Shown here piece after piece: positions 43,601-54,274 of a stretch of 64,000 nt of DNA (position 1 is the stretch's first letter; each line of letters begins with the position of its first letter). The translations under genes and the position numbers were made by a program. The stretch spans positions 24,416,329 through 24,480,328 of the forward strand of contig OU964922.1 of the NCBI GenBank assembly GCA_918807975.1, read 5' to 3'. The notes beneath the pieces are model-generated. The model saw only the letters and a list, made by a program, of their open reading frames with translations, was not told the DNA's origin and did no database searches. This DNA is from Aplidium turbinatum. Its lineage: Eukaryota > Chordata > Ascidiacea > Aplousobranchia > Polyclinidae.

Positions 43601-46475
43601 TTAAAGCTACCCCTCTGTGCTGAGCAGCGCAGTCAAACACTATTCTGACTTTGTCTGGTTTGCAGGGATGAATCACTGGATGATGTGGCAAGTACCAAAC
43701 ACGTTTTTGCCCTTGTTCATCATCACTACTTGATTCGTTTACAACCTCTGCATGGTTGTTTTCTAGATACTCCTGCATTTTTGACGCATATTTTTGCTTT
43801 AATTGATCGTCACGTTCAAAGCGTTTCTTCAAAGAATTTAAGCGCTTTGTTGCCATCAAGCGACTATTTTCAGGCAAACTTACGTCCTTCCGCCAGGGTA
43901 GCGGTGCGTAATAGTGACCATCAGTGCGTGACACCTCTTCACGTAGCACTTTAAGAACATGTCTGTCTTGCACAGACGATGGAAAAGAAAGCTCTTCCGG
44001 TTTGAAATCTTCAAACCAAGACTGTTGGATTGCATTGTCCAATTTTTCATCTGAATGAATAAAATTAGATAGAATGTTGTTTTGATTTTTTGATGATCCC
44101 AAAAGTGACCAACCTAAGGGTGTTTTTATTGCACTGGGTTCACCATTGTTTCCTTCTCTCTGCTCTAAAACTTTATGAGCCTTTAAAACATCGATGCCAA
44201 TTAAGATTGAGACATGGACGTTTTCTAAAGTTTCAAAATTTAAATCTTTCAAATAAGGAAATTTGGAAACATCGTCGCAAGAAAGATTAGGATTTGGAGA
44301 CACTGGTATTTTGTCTATGGCGTAGGCTTGCACTGTTTCAAAGTTGACCTTTTCATCTAAAGAAGAAATTGAGACACTGACTCTTTTACTTTTAATAGTA
44401 TCTAAGCTTTTATTTACAGTGCTCAGCTTTATTTGGCTGGGCTCGCCCTCTAAGTCAAGCGACGCGATCAAACTGTGATCGCAGAAAGTTGCATCCGATC
44501 CAGTGTCGAGAAAGGCGTAAGTTTTAACTTCTTTCCCATTAGCCCTTGCTTTAATAGGAACGACGTTAAAGAAACTTTTATGACCTAACACTGAATCGGA
44601 AGAAACAGAAGTTGAAAGCAACTTACCTGTGTTGACTCGAGTGACATCAGGAGACGCTTTACTAGAGACGTAGTGCATCAAAGAATGGTGATGACCTTTG
44701 CAACCCTTTTCGGTACATGTACTCTCAAACCTACAATCTGAAGTGGCATGTTTATTGAAACAATTAAAACAACGCCTCTCTTTGTTTAGAAAATCTCGGC
44801 GATCCTGTAAAGAAATTTTGGAAAACTCATTACACTTATAAAGTATATGATTTCCAGAGCAAAAGAAACACTGGCGACCGGCAAATCGCTGTCTTTGTCG
44901 TGTTTTGCCTTCAAAGGATTGTGACGCACGATTACCACGGGTGGCTGAAACCGTAGCACAAGTTCGCTGACTGCTGATTTTTTGTCCACTACGACCAAAA
45001 GAATTTACGTGGCGCTTAGAACTTTCGCTTTCAATTTTAGTAGGATAAGCATTTAAAAGTTTTGCTTCATCTTCTACGAATTCGACGAAGTCCCGAAAGG
45101 TAGAAGCCCTTTGTTGTCTGCATTGAATTTTTGCGTACTTTCTCTTCCAAGAATTGTTTATACACGGCGGTAACTTGTCAGCAAGATCATCTAAGTAAGA
45201 GTTTAATTCGTAAGAATGTCCATGGCTATCTAAGGTTTCGTAACACTTTCTCAAAGCTGTGGAGAAGCTATGCATTGCTTCTTTGTCGAGATGTTTGATT
45301 GCAGAGATTTTAAGCAACTGTCGTTTAAAAGATTCTGCTATGACGCGCGGCTGCCCAAACAAGTCATGCAAAATTGTTAACGCTTTACTGTAGCCTTCTT
45401 CAGGCGTTTTAAGTGAAGGACAGTGACTAATCGAGTTATGCGCTTTGCCAGTTGTGTATAGAAGTAAGTAACTCAGTTTTTTGCTGGGGCTTATATCTGC
45501 GCAATTTATAGTTTCTTCGAAATGACGGAAGAAAGTAAAATAGTCTTTAGGATCCCCTGAAAATTTGGGGCATTCATATTTTGGCATATTCATGCCAGCG
45601 CTAACGGCAGTAACTATTCCTGCTAGAATAGCAGAGTCATTCTTCATAGAAAATTGTTCGTTAATTTTAACATTTGGCAAGGGAAGGTTCTGTGCTGGAA
45701 CACCGGGATTAGGCACATCGGCATTAAAGCTAGAACACCCAGGATTTATATGACAAGAACTGGAACGAAACATTGTTGACTGTACCTTGTTTGGGTTGAG
45801 ATGGTCAAAGGGTTGAGATCGAATGTTTCGCAGAGAACCTTCTTGGGAGTTGACCTCCCAGACCTCGGCTTCTAACCGGGCTGCTTCCAGAACGCGACGG
45901 TCTTCAGCGGCGGCGAGTTCGGCCTTCAACTTAGCTTCAGCGGCAGCTCGTTCGGCCTTCAACTTAGCTTCCCTTTCTTCTTCCAGACGACGTTGTTGAT
46001 TGTGTTTTACCGCCAGTTGCGCAAGTTCCAACTTGGCTTGCAGCGTCTTTTGTTTAGAACTCCTGCAAGATCTCGAAGTCGTCGTCATATGGCTACCGCT
46101 TTTAGAGCCATTTTTGGAACGTTGCAAAACACGAATTATATCAATAGAAGGAGTATGACCACTCTCGTGTTCATCATCCTGCTCTCGCAACCAGCCTTCA
46201 ACAAAAGTCAAGAATTCGTCTTTACCACGAGAATAGTCATCTTTACTAAAAGTACAAGATTCCAGAAGTGGTTTATCAGCAGAAATGTCAACACAAAGTG
46301 CCATAAGAGAACTGAACAAATTATCTAAATCAGGAAGACGAGCGCGTACCGTTTTTGCGCAATGGGGAGTCTTCATAAGGTTATTGATTTCAAGATAGAA
46401 ATCATTTAAATTTTTAACAGCAGTTTCAATAGTTTCACAGGCCATTTTGCTATAAAATTTCCCACTTCTTAACAT
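40650..46475 (-). CDS. BEL/Pao Gag-Pol polyprotein, 1941 aa, open
   Basis: Domains in order: an N-terminal Gag region with an Ala/Glu/Lys-rich coiled coil (about 155-215), a DUF1759-like capsid block (YECPKFSGDPKDYFTFFRHF, about 300-320), zinc knuckles (CFFCSGNH and CFNCFNKHATSDC), an aspartic protease (AFLDTGSD), reverse transcriptase with FYVDDCLTS, RNase H (HFSDASVQGYG), the integrase zinc-binding and catalytic regions (VGIDYFGPF, FSDNGSNFVGAE, GGAWERMIRSIRRI) and the BEL-specific C-terminal DUF5641-like block (RRRWRQVQYLADQFWKRWSR). No envelope-like domain is seen. It is the usual single-frame organisation and length for the family. Confidence 0.95.
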   Translation of the reverse strand: MLRSGKFYSKMACETIETAVKNLNDFYLEINNLMKTPHCAKTVRARLPDLDNLFSSLMALCVDISADKPLLESCTFSKDDYSRGKDEFLTFVEGWLREQDDEHESGHTPSIDIIRVLQRSKNGSKSGSHMTTTSRSCRSSKQKTLQAKLELAQLAVKHNQQRRLEEEREAKLKAERAAAEAKLKAELAAAEDRRVLEAARLEAEVWEVNSQEGSLRNIRSQPFDHLNPNKVQSTMFRSSSCHINPGCSSFNADVPNPGVPAQNLPLPNVKINEQFSMKNDSAILAGIVTAVSAGMNMPKYECPKFSGDPKDYFTFFRHFEETINCADISPSKKLSYLLLYTTGKAHNSISHCPSLKTPEEGYSKALTILHDLFGQPRVIAESFKRQLLKISAIKHLDKEAMHSFSTALRKCYETLDSHGHSYELNSYLDDLADKLPPCINNSWKRKYAKIQCRQQRASTFRDFVEFVEDEAKLLNAYPTKIESESSKRHVNSFGRSGQKISSQRTCATVSATRGNRASQSFEGKTRQRQRFAGRQCFFCSGNHILYKCNEFSKISLQDRRDFLNKERRCFNCFNKHATSDCRFESTCTEKGCKGHHHSLMHYVSSKASPDVTRVNTGKLLSTSVSSDSVLGHKSFFNVVPIKARANGKEVKTYAFLDTGSDATFCDHSLIASLDLEGEPSQIKLSTVNKSLDTIKSKRVSVSISSLDEKVNFETVQAYAIDKIPVSPNPNLSCDDVSKFPYLKDLNFETLENVHVSILIGIDVLKAHKVLEQREGNNGEPSAIKTPLGWSLLGSSKNQNNILSNFIHSDEKLDNAIQQSWFEDFKPEELSFPSSVQDRHVLKVLREEVSRTDGHYYAPLPWRKDVSLPENSRLMATKRLNSLKKRFERDDQLKQKYASKMQEYLENNHAEVVNESSSDDEQGQKRVWYLPHHPVIHPCKPDKVRIVFDCAAQHRGVALNDALLQGPDLVNSLVSVLTRFRREPIALVADVEAMFHQVKIKEHDKDAFRFLWWPGGDLSKPPVSHRMLVHIFGATSSPCCATLCLRQTEQEFGSNFNSATCDVVKNDFYVDDCLTSASSVDDAVLLVKQLRELLQIGGFNLTKWISTSQEVLKTIPENDRAKSVVNVDLNSPLKERVLGVSWNVSNDQFAFQVSDNFELKTFTRRSILSAVNSLYDPLGFIAPVVLTARILQQNIIQQKLGWDDQLRNSDVLEWQTWFKQLHDLGELNLFRCFKPLNFGKVVSHQLHHFSDASVQGYGFVSYLRLVDDTGSIHCSFVCGKAKVTPPKSESIPRLELVAAVLAVKADKWLRSQLDYSNCQSIFWTDSSAVRRSINNENKRFRTFVSNRLAKIHRQTMPSQWRHVNSHINPADDASRGLSVIQLLKFRWLKAPKFLWKTEDFWPSIPASEVNFESLPLDFQPLEPNIVSAVQVSQTVAVDNLISYFSTLHRLKKATAWLKRFCKFVQDRSSVTPGRLTADELYIAELCLISYVQKQVFSPVFVILKNSSSSSSSKALKRELKSLPNLRCVSKLSPCLMSGVLRVGGRLENAPILFESKHPAILPYQHHLTTLFIRNHHVLVGHSGMSHTWTSLRQRFWIIKGGAAVRKEISKCVLCLKRSALGSQQLMSALPPARLKLDEPPFSHVGIDYFGPFYTKRARSLEKRYGCVFSCLTMRAVHVEVAHDLSTDSFINAFRRFVSRRGKPKEVFSDNGSNFVGAERILREYLQALNQENIGTFFQQEQIKWNFNPPTASHMGGAWERMIRSIRRIFNALLKSQTLTDDVLHTLFLEVEKILNSRPLVPVAIDPTADEILTPNHLLLLRPESNLPPGLFNQKDNYTRRRWRQVQYLADQFWKRWSREYLPTIALRQKWPDVKRNLHQDDIVLVVDNNVPRGRWRMGRVTRSFPDKKGVVRIVEVLTQSGSIQRPIAKLCLIQEADGIASK

Positions 46476-46698
46476 TCAAAGAGTTTTAAGAAAGAGGAAA
46501 AAGCGATATAACAATACTAAGTAAACTTCTTCAAGAGATCAACGAGAACTGCCAATCGTTATTCGAACGATGACAAACGAGTCGCAACTCTGCGACCAGA
46601 AAATTTCTTACTAAAAGAAATAATTCTGTACACTACCGGTTTATACTTAAGACCGGATCAATCGGTTGATACCTCCGTCAACCGAGAAAAACTTTCAA

Positions 46699-47864
46699 TG
46701 TAAGATCGTATAGCGGTGCGGGTTGTCTGATGTTAAAACACCTGATCTACACTGAGGTGATTCCACTTGAACTTGTCTGCTCGCATACCACCAACAAGCT
46801 GGGATGATTGTTCTATGTTGGAAAAACGCGCAATTGTCTTCGAAGCACTCAATTTGTCCTCGTCAGGTCGCGGTTTTTCTCTGGGGAAAATAACCGTGAC
46901 TTTACGAATACGAAAACGTATAATAATAATAAACAGTTACCACAATATACAAGTAGACATCATACGTTTGGTATGTTAAACTTCATAAGAGATGTACGGC
47001 TGGTTAACAAATGAGACAAACTATGAATAAAATGAAAATCATATTTACCGGTTGTTGACAACCCCTTTTCCAGAATGCATTTACAAGGTGATACGCCTAA
47101 GCATTATATCACGACTAAATAGAATAGAATTATAGTTAACAAATACTCCAGAAAGTCTAATATAACCTTTCTTAAATTACGATCAAGAGTTCATTTCAAT
47201 AGCTCAGTTAACAAATACAGTAATCTATTTCTAAACTGCTAAACAATTCTATCCATTAATACGTGTGAAATTGACACAAAGGAATGTTCGCGTAGCTGAG
47301 CTATTATTGCTGAATTAGAGAAATAACGCAAAGTTCTTCTATTTAAAGCCATGAATTAGGAAAAAGGCTATTCCTGATGCTGAATGTAAAAACGTTACAG
47401 TTGCATAAAAAGGCCGTTCGTTGACGTTGATGCTGAGTATTTCACAATACAACGAATCTTTAAGAAATTGACACAAAGAAATACGTTTAGAAACAAGCGA
47501 ACCCATTTAGCATAGAATCAACGTCAAACTGTGCTATGCCAATGTATATACAGATGTAATCTCACAATAATTAATCAACTGAAAAGAATTCGACAACACA
47601 GGCTATTTTTGATGCGTTGAGAGATAAAAATAACACAATTTCAGAAATATGGGCGCCACTATATGACTAAAGGAGGCATAGACTCCTTTTGAGTCTGAAA
47701 ACTGTCAGAATCTAAGATAGTTAATAGACTTGTTTTTTCCGGACGCTACAGACAAAGGGAGAATTTAAATGTTGTTTCTATAATCCAACAGACAACCAAA
47801 TTTCCAGATAGGAAAGTTTTGATTTCGCTCACACAACTTTTATATTCACAAAAGTGATGTTACA
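46699..47864 (-). repeat. 5' LTR of the BEL/Pao element (1166 bp)
   Basis: Same length and ends as the 3' LTR. It should hold the element's promoter for minus-strand transcription. Confidence 0.95.
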
Positions 47865-47929
47865 CTCACCATGGATCGCCTGGAATCACGAAACCTTGGC
47901 CTCAGTGATTTTACCCATGTATCCTGAAT

Positions 47930-49160
47930 TAAAGCAGAAACCGTCATATAGTGATTTAGTGTCGTTTACATCTTAAACACTACAAAACAAGACTATACCT
48001 TTTACACACCTCAAGGTTTATTGGGTTTTTGTCACCCAAACATGGAAACTTTTTCACCAGTTCCATGCATGCTCTGTGGCATTCAAGAGATGATGGATAT
48101 CTGAAAAATCAACAGAATAACTTTCCAACCTAACTAAGCAATATCTGCATAATTCAAATCAGCAAAGGTTGTGTAGTGTGCCAATTAAAATTGAAAAGGC
48201 ACTTCTATTTTGATTGATGAGGAAATCTTTATCATCTTCTGGCTGATTTGAGAACTTAATCCTGGCAGTTTCCCCAAATTTCATAGGTAGTTTGAACCAA
48301 TTGAATTTTATTGGCACCTAATCAACACTACCGGTATTTCCTTTTGGTTTTGTTTGCTTTACACAGATGTGACAATCATAGCAGCTGTCAGATTAGCGGT
48401 TTTACAAAAAGAGACAATAAAATTGCAGGTGACTTATTGTTTCCGTTTTCTTGTTACCGATAGATATGGTAGATAAACTGGAATGCCCACTGAGCACCAA
48501 TTAGAAAACAAAAACGTTCATATAAAAAAAGTAGTAGCCGCGGTTTTTATTCAAGAAAATTCGATACATAGCACTTAGGCATTCTATCTTACTTTTCAAT
48601 AAACGCCAAATTTTATGGTTGCTTCAAACCAGCCTAAATACTTACATGTTGGAAGTTTCAACGCAGGATATTTTTCAATCAGTTCTTCGATTGCAAGCAC
48701 TTCTTCACAAACATCTTTGCGGTGTATTGAAAACGTGCGTTCCATCCGGTCCACAATTACATTCATGTTTTTTGATCGTTTCTTGCACTCCTCGCTCAAA
48801 GTTTGGATGTGCTTTGACAAGCTCACATGATCTTCGCAACCATCACCCACTTCATTCTGTTACGACACGTATATTTACCACATGAGACAATAAGTCACAT
48901 CTGTACTGAAAATGCAACATATTTCAACAACAATCAATTGTTGAATTACCAGAGATATTTCAATTTCCAAAAAGACAAATGAATATTTACCGTGGTTACT
49001 TTTGTGTTTCGACGCTTCAAAGAAACCACTTGCAAACTGTTGGGTAAGCTGGTGGGCTTCTTTTGTGTCTTGCAGCCGTATTTTATTTTAATTGAAACAA
49101 CATGAGGGTTGCTCACCATGGATCGCCTGGAATTACGAAACCTTTGCTTCAGTGATTTAA
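47930..49160 (-). CDS. Multi-copy unknown gene family, copy D (exon 48646-48856 plus two exon-like segments)
   Basis: Exon 2 equivalent (48856 down to 48646, 211 nt) is open: NEVGDGCEDH, KHIQTLSEECKKRSKNM, then KYPALKLPTC, ending at a strong GTAAGT donor. Further along the minus strand are two protein-like stretches: about 48303-48175 (FKLPMKFGETARIKF, NQPEDDKDFLINQNRSAF) and 48100-48010 (YPSSLECHRACMELVKKF, PCLGDKNP) bounded by TTTTTCAG and GTGTGT. The second matches the 'xACxxLVxKFPxL' block of the same uncharacterised families. Intron phases between exon 2 and these segments do not join directly, so an exon is missing or the copy is decayed. Sequence upstream of exon 2 (48975-49150) matches copy C. 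Confidence 0.5.
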
Positions 49161-50870
49161 GCTAATTTAGGCTTAAAGCTGTAGAAACCATTCCGAACAC
49201 ACTGAAAGTTATGCAATATAACTCATAAATTACATGCATTCCAGCGCCTTAATACACAAACTTTTAGTCATCTTGTTACAAAAAGTGTAATGCAGTAACT
49301 TTCAGGTTTTTAAAAATGCAACGTCATTACTGTCACCAAAACTTACCTTCAGCAAGTGACTGGTGTCCAAACACTATATGTATATTGTGTGGTCTAAACG
49401 ACAAGGATTGGGGCAAGTAAGCTAGATTTAATGCTTAACGGCTTGCTATGGAAAATTTCAAAAAAATTTCTGTTTGTAGAAGCTTCATCTGCTACACCTG
49501 CATTTATGTAAACGCCTTTACTTTCGCATGTTATAACAGCATCTAAGAATATAGAAGTCAGCTTATGAGGTGGTGTAGAATTTGCTGTTGGCCACTATGT
49601 TATGCTAACGGAATAGAAATTACTGTTTTGAATAAACGCAGGTAAAACACTACAAACCAAACAAGTCATGTTATAGACCTATTCAGTTTCCTTGCATAAA
49701 CAACCGGTATTCAATTTAGAAATTGTTAACAAAATTCTCCAGAAACTCCCTGGTCCATGAGGTCTACATTTTCTGTAGGTCTAAAAACTGCATCAGTGAT
49801 GTGGTGTGCTGTTTTGAGGTTTGCCACTGACGCAGGCTGGTGAGTCACACAGACTCAAGTGAAACAGGCTGTGTTTGAAGCTGCCAACACAACTACGGAA
49901 GCTATTTAGAGTCACCCATTCTTTTTTTGGTATGTCTAAGCGTACTTTAGTGTTTAGTGTGACTTGAAGCTGATCAAGCACTGATGTGTTTTTCCAACAG
50001 TCTCTTCATGACTACATACGACTAAAGTGATGTGGCCAAGGAGTATTCAATGTATTTGTTTCTTACACACATTTATTTGACATAAAAGGTGCAGGAGCCT
50101 CAGAAGAAAAAAAATCATAGCTATTTATCATTTCTTGGAAGATCTGCCATTGAAAAAGGTTATTTAATTTAATTTATTTTTCTTTGTCGGAAAACAACAG
50201 CAATGATAAAGTTACAAACAGTGCACGGGAACAAACCCAACAAAAGAAAAAGGTGGTAAAACCACAGAAGTTTAATGCGTGCATGCAATGCAGATCTAAA
50301 GATTACGTAGATGAAAGTAAATTAAGCACCGCCACCAAACCTAACAGTTAAAAATAGATGAATTATTAGTTGAAATAACTAGTTGGCTCTACATACCTAA
50401 AGCAACTGAAAATAAACGTTTGAGCTTATAATACAAAATTATGTACAGTCTTTCGTTTTTTAAATAAAATGAATTGAAGTTTTTGCAGCAATAGTGATAT
50501 GGTTTTAAAATAGGAATCGAGAACTGATGGGTTTAGGAATTTACAGTAATTATTATTTAACCATAATTAAAGTGATGATCAATAATGAGGAAAAACGAAG
50601 TGAAGATGATGAGAATAGTATCGATGGCATGCGGGTGACTTTGGTGACGGCGAGGGATAGAGTTTTTTGGATTTTTTTTAAAGAATTTCAAAACAAACTG
50701 CTGGAGAGTGATACAGCTTCATTGTTGTAGTACCGGTACTCTTGTCGAACAAATCTACACAACAAAGTAACAGAGTCATAAGGTTCTTTGAACAAGTAGG
50801 CTACAATATATTTCGTTCGGCTAATTAAAGGCGTATTGCGTTGGTAACATATTAGCATCTAATTATTAGA
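49160..50870. other. Spacer without supported gene
   Basis: AT-rich; short frames only. A plus-strand stretch at 50640-50675 (VTLVTARDRVFW) faintly resembles a LINE tail but is too short to call. Confidence 0.45.
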
Positions 50871-50874
50871 TCAT

Positions 50875-51660
50875 CTACCGTAATCTAACTCCATACTTCA
50901 AACCACCTTCTGAAACAGCATTATCATTCCAAAGTATCGCACTTCCCTTGCAGTGTACATCCTCATTAAAACGTTCCCACAAATATGCATCACTTAGCGC
51001 TTTTGTAATGAAATATCGCCTTTCAAAGGACTGAACTTGTACTCCGTGAACTGTACCACCATCTCTTTCATCTGTCTTAGCTTTAAATAAAGGTTGTCCA
51101 CTTTCACAAACAAACACTTCCTCTTTTTTGTGTTGATATTGTCAGTAACTTCTACATCAATAACAGCATGATTAATAATTATGAGGCTTTGAAGGTGGCA
51201 CAGAAATAGGATCCATATCTGAATCATCATTATCGTCAATATCACTTGATTCTTTTTGTTCAGTTGATGTTTTTGAAAGAATACATCTTTGTTGTTGATC
51301 ACCAAGTCTTTGTTGATGGATGTAACAGCATTATGGATGTAATAGCATAAGAAATTTTATCCTCAGTGTGTTACTATTATGATTCAAGTTTTCTCCTTTG
51401 ACGCCACAAACTAGTTCGACCATTTCTAGGGCACATGGTTTTATCAAGGTTTGTGTAATCGTATGTGATTTTTTTGCTTGGCAATTCGATAAGCATTGTT
51501 ATACGATGCTGTGGGATAAGGCTTTTGGATTTTATGATAAACCTATGCGTCAGTAAAGTTCCAGCTTTCTCAAATCGAGCTTTCTTCATACGTAAGAGAT
51601 CAATCTTGTTAAATCATAGACATACAAAGCTGAGTAACATAATCAGATTTAATATATTCA
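50875..51660. other. Low-information region with minus-strand fragments
   Basis: Minus-strand frames at 50875-51305 and 51377-51589 have plausible codon content (for example ERRYFITKALSDAYLWERF) and could be the C-terminal end of the decayed transposase-like gene at 52146-53057, separated by the LINE scrap. I cannot prove it. Confidence 0.3.
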
Positions 51661-51703
51661 CGTTTAACGTTTGCAGAAAACAAAAATTACGTTGAAATAA
51701 GTT

Positions 51704-51937
51704 TTACTGAACAATTTGTAGCCTTTTTTCATGTTTTTTCATGGTTTGGGATAAATTGTTCCATACCTTGATTCCCACACATTTTAAACTTTTTTGAAAT
51801 AATTGGGTATTTGCCTGTTGAGTATAAAGAGAATTGGAGCTTGAGCGTCGAGTGTTATACGAATGTATAGTTGATACATGTGTAAAGAAAGTTTTGAAGT
51901 TTTCCGGTAGTTTGTTATTATAAAATTTGAACATAAA
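51704..51937 (-). mobile_element. LINE reverse-transcriptase C-terminal fragment
   Basis: The minus strand reads FKFYNNKLPENFKTFF, then STIHSYNTRRSSSNSLY and GIKVWNNLSQTMK. The HSYNTR...GxKxWNxLP arrangement is typical of the end of ORF2 in CR1/L2/Rex-like non-LTR elements. Only this tail is visible. Confidence 0.75.
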
Positions 51938-52145
51938 TTTGCTTATTTCTAGTTCATAAGTGGAATTTACACAGTTAGTATCTCATTATTCTTATTTTCT
52001 TCTCTATTTAAAATATTTTGTAACTTCTCACATACTGATATTCCGATTTTATCACGAATCATACGTTTGGTAAAGTTGGCAAAGTTGCATAAAGTTGCTT
52101 TCTTCCGCAATTCTGTTAATGAAAACATTCAAAGGGTTTACTTCT

Positions 52146-53057
52146 TTAATTTCCTAGAATCTTTGTGTGTGCATGAGTTGAGTTTGCTTTCTGTTTGCAG
52201 TTAGAAGTTTTGTAGCTTATCTTGCAGGACTTGTGGATTTTTTTGTCTTCATTTAAGTAAGTAAATTGCTTAGCAACTTTAATTATATCAGGACCTCCAC
52301 AGTTAAGTGTTGTGGCTCTTTGGACTTTCTGACTTTTGTTACACTTACCCCTGGCTAGCATGTAGATTTCTACTTCATATTTCCAAACTGGGAAGATATA
52401 GATTATACAAAGTCCAAGTCCAACACTTGTTTTGACTAGAGCAGTTATCAACCCATATAGTTATGTCAGTAAAATCACGAAAATGGGTACTTCCCATTGC
52501 TTTAAGGATGGCGTTGGTAACGTCTTCATCTTTTCTCCCTGAAATGCCTTCATGCCTTAGCACTGCAAGAGCTTTCTTTGAGCTTACATTCGTTTTGTTT
52601 TGAAGTAAACTTAATTCACTTGTACAACAACCTTGCAAAGGCTTTAATAAAATAGAAAGCAACTACATCTGCAAATAAAAGGATACATAAATAACTGCTT
52701 CCGAACGTATACAATGCTGCAACAACAGAACTGAATGAATGACCAAGGCGTGTAGAAAACAAGGCAATAATTAACTTAGTAGAAAGCTTGAGGGCAGAGC
52801 GCCGTGCTCAGAAACACACGACAGTGGAGCAAAAGTTTGGTTCATTACCACCAACATTTTTGTGAACAGGTTGAGTTTGAATTGAACCCTGGGAGACGCG
52901 GAAGTAATATTATTTTTTGCAGATCTGATGACAAGTACAGTTCATTTTTAATTTTACAAACTGCTTCCTTGTCTACTTTATAGGCAGTTCTAGTCACTAT
53001 GGAATGCCTTCCTATGCTTTTTCCACTGGTTACATTCAGCACATTCTTCTGTCCCAC
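52146..53057 (-). pseudogene. Decayed transposase-like gene (DNCSxQNK family)
   Basis: From right to left: a segment with LYLSSDLQKIILLPRLPGF (53057-52845), then EGISGRKDEDVTNAILKAM and ITIWVDNCSSQNKCWT (52662-52375), then a frame ending at 52146. The combination 'SxDLQKxxxLPRL ... GRxxxDVxxA ... WxDNCxxQNKNW' is familiar from multi-copy uncharacterised invertebrate proteins, probably a DDE-type transposase lineage. Frames differ between segments, so the copy is broken. No terminal repeats were found. Confidence 0.55.
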
Positions 53058-53059
53058 AG

Positions 53060-53640
53060 ATGATTTCTTTTCTCAGGGTCCAATCACACCTAGATGAATA
53101 CCCACTAGCAAATAAAACATGTCTCCCACTTTGATATTATGTGCTAATTTTGGCGAGTCATAATAGTGTGGAGGTATTCCTGTAGATACTTATCTCAAAC
53201 TGATCAGCAAGATACCGTATTGACCATGGTACTGACTGACACGGAATCTTTCCCTAGCATAATAATCTTTTTCATTCTATAGTGTAGATACTAGATAGAG
53301 TAATAGCCATAACTTGTAGACTTAATCTTGCATCTCTCTTCAAACAGGAAACACATATACTTGTAGAACGGTAAATTGTTACTCCAGAGTTCACACACCA
53401 GTAATGCTGACACACAGCATTTAATGTAGAAGTGACGCCTCTGGGTCCAACACTGCGGGGGGAATAATGGTCAACTAATAATCTAGTCACATGCGAGTCC
53501 TGTATCACTATCATAGGATGCTTTGCATCGTATTTCGTAGTACATGTTGGCGTTGTCCATTTTTCCATCTACTCTCAGGACTACTTCAACCAAAACCGGA
53601 TCAAGCTTGCACAAAGCATCAGATTTCTTTGCTTGAGCAC
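53060..53640 (-). mobile_element. BEL/Pao pol fossil (integrase zinc-binding region)
   Basis: Minus-strand remnants such as LCKLDPVLVEVVLRVDGK, AKHPMIVIQDSHVTRLLVDH and a nearby CVSCLK match the region before the integrase core in BEL/Pao elements. It is broken, has no LTRs here, is much older than the element at 39265-47864 and is from a different lineage. Confidence 0.7.
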
Positions 53641-54274
53641 TTACATTTGTTGTTTGTGAAGTATTTGAAGCACAGGGAAATTAATTACGTTGGACTTATT
53701 TAATGAGCACAATTTCATTTTCAGGCACAATTTCAGCAATTTTTCTGGACGGTTTGCTGTGGAATAATAGTACAAAGAACATAAATACATGAAGTAACGA
53801 ACTAAGCGGTTACCAGCAAACATACCAGTACACTTACCAAACTTTCATAAACTTTACATGTTTCTTAGCATATGATGTCACGAGAATTCACTAAAGAATC
53901 CATCACAATTCACATTCTAATTGTCTTGCAAAACATGAATACAAAATAACTAATTGTACAGTGCAATGAAGCCGGACACACATGGATTTCACCAACAAAA
54001 ACTACTGTACATGTTCACTAAAAAACTGAAGAATCTCTTTAGTAGTACATCTAATCGGCTGCTGATATTTACTGATAAAAAGCCGCACATAAAACACTTG
54101 GCAACTTGCTTGTTGCTTGAAAACAATTCTGCCATGGTCAATTTCGGAAAGTCACGCAGCAGAATATGACTTCATGATAACTGAAATGTGGTAACCGCAA
54201 CTAAGAAATAACAATAATAAATTAATAATAATACAATCACAAAAATAAATCACGTAAAATCTCATACACTAAGT

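Larger units (their letters stand above)
39265..47864 (-). mobile_element. BEL/Pao LTR retrotransposon, looks whole, 8600 bp
   Basis: Two 1166-bp LTRs with TG...CA ends bound a single 1941-codon gene; a 5-bp duplication CTCAC flanks the element (39260-39264 and 47865-47869). A purine tract (AAGGGGGAGGA) abuts the 3' LTR on the minus strand. Reading the LTRs side by side I noticed one mismatch, so the insertion is very recent. It is inserted in copy C of the unknown gene family, and the pre-insertion junction can be read directly because copies B and D retain it uninterrupted. Confidence 0.96.

Noticed and set aside
50527-50730. LINE tail (ARDRVFW)
   Set aside because: A single short motif; too little to separate from chance.
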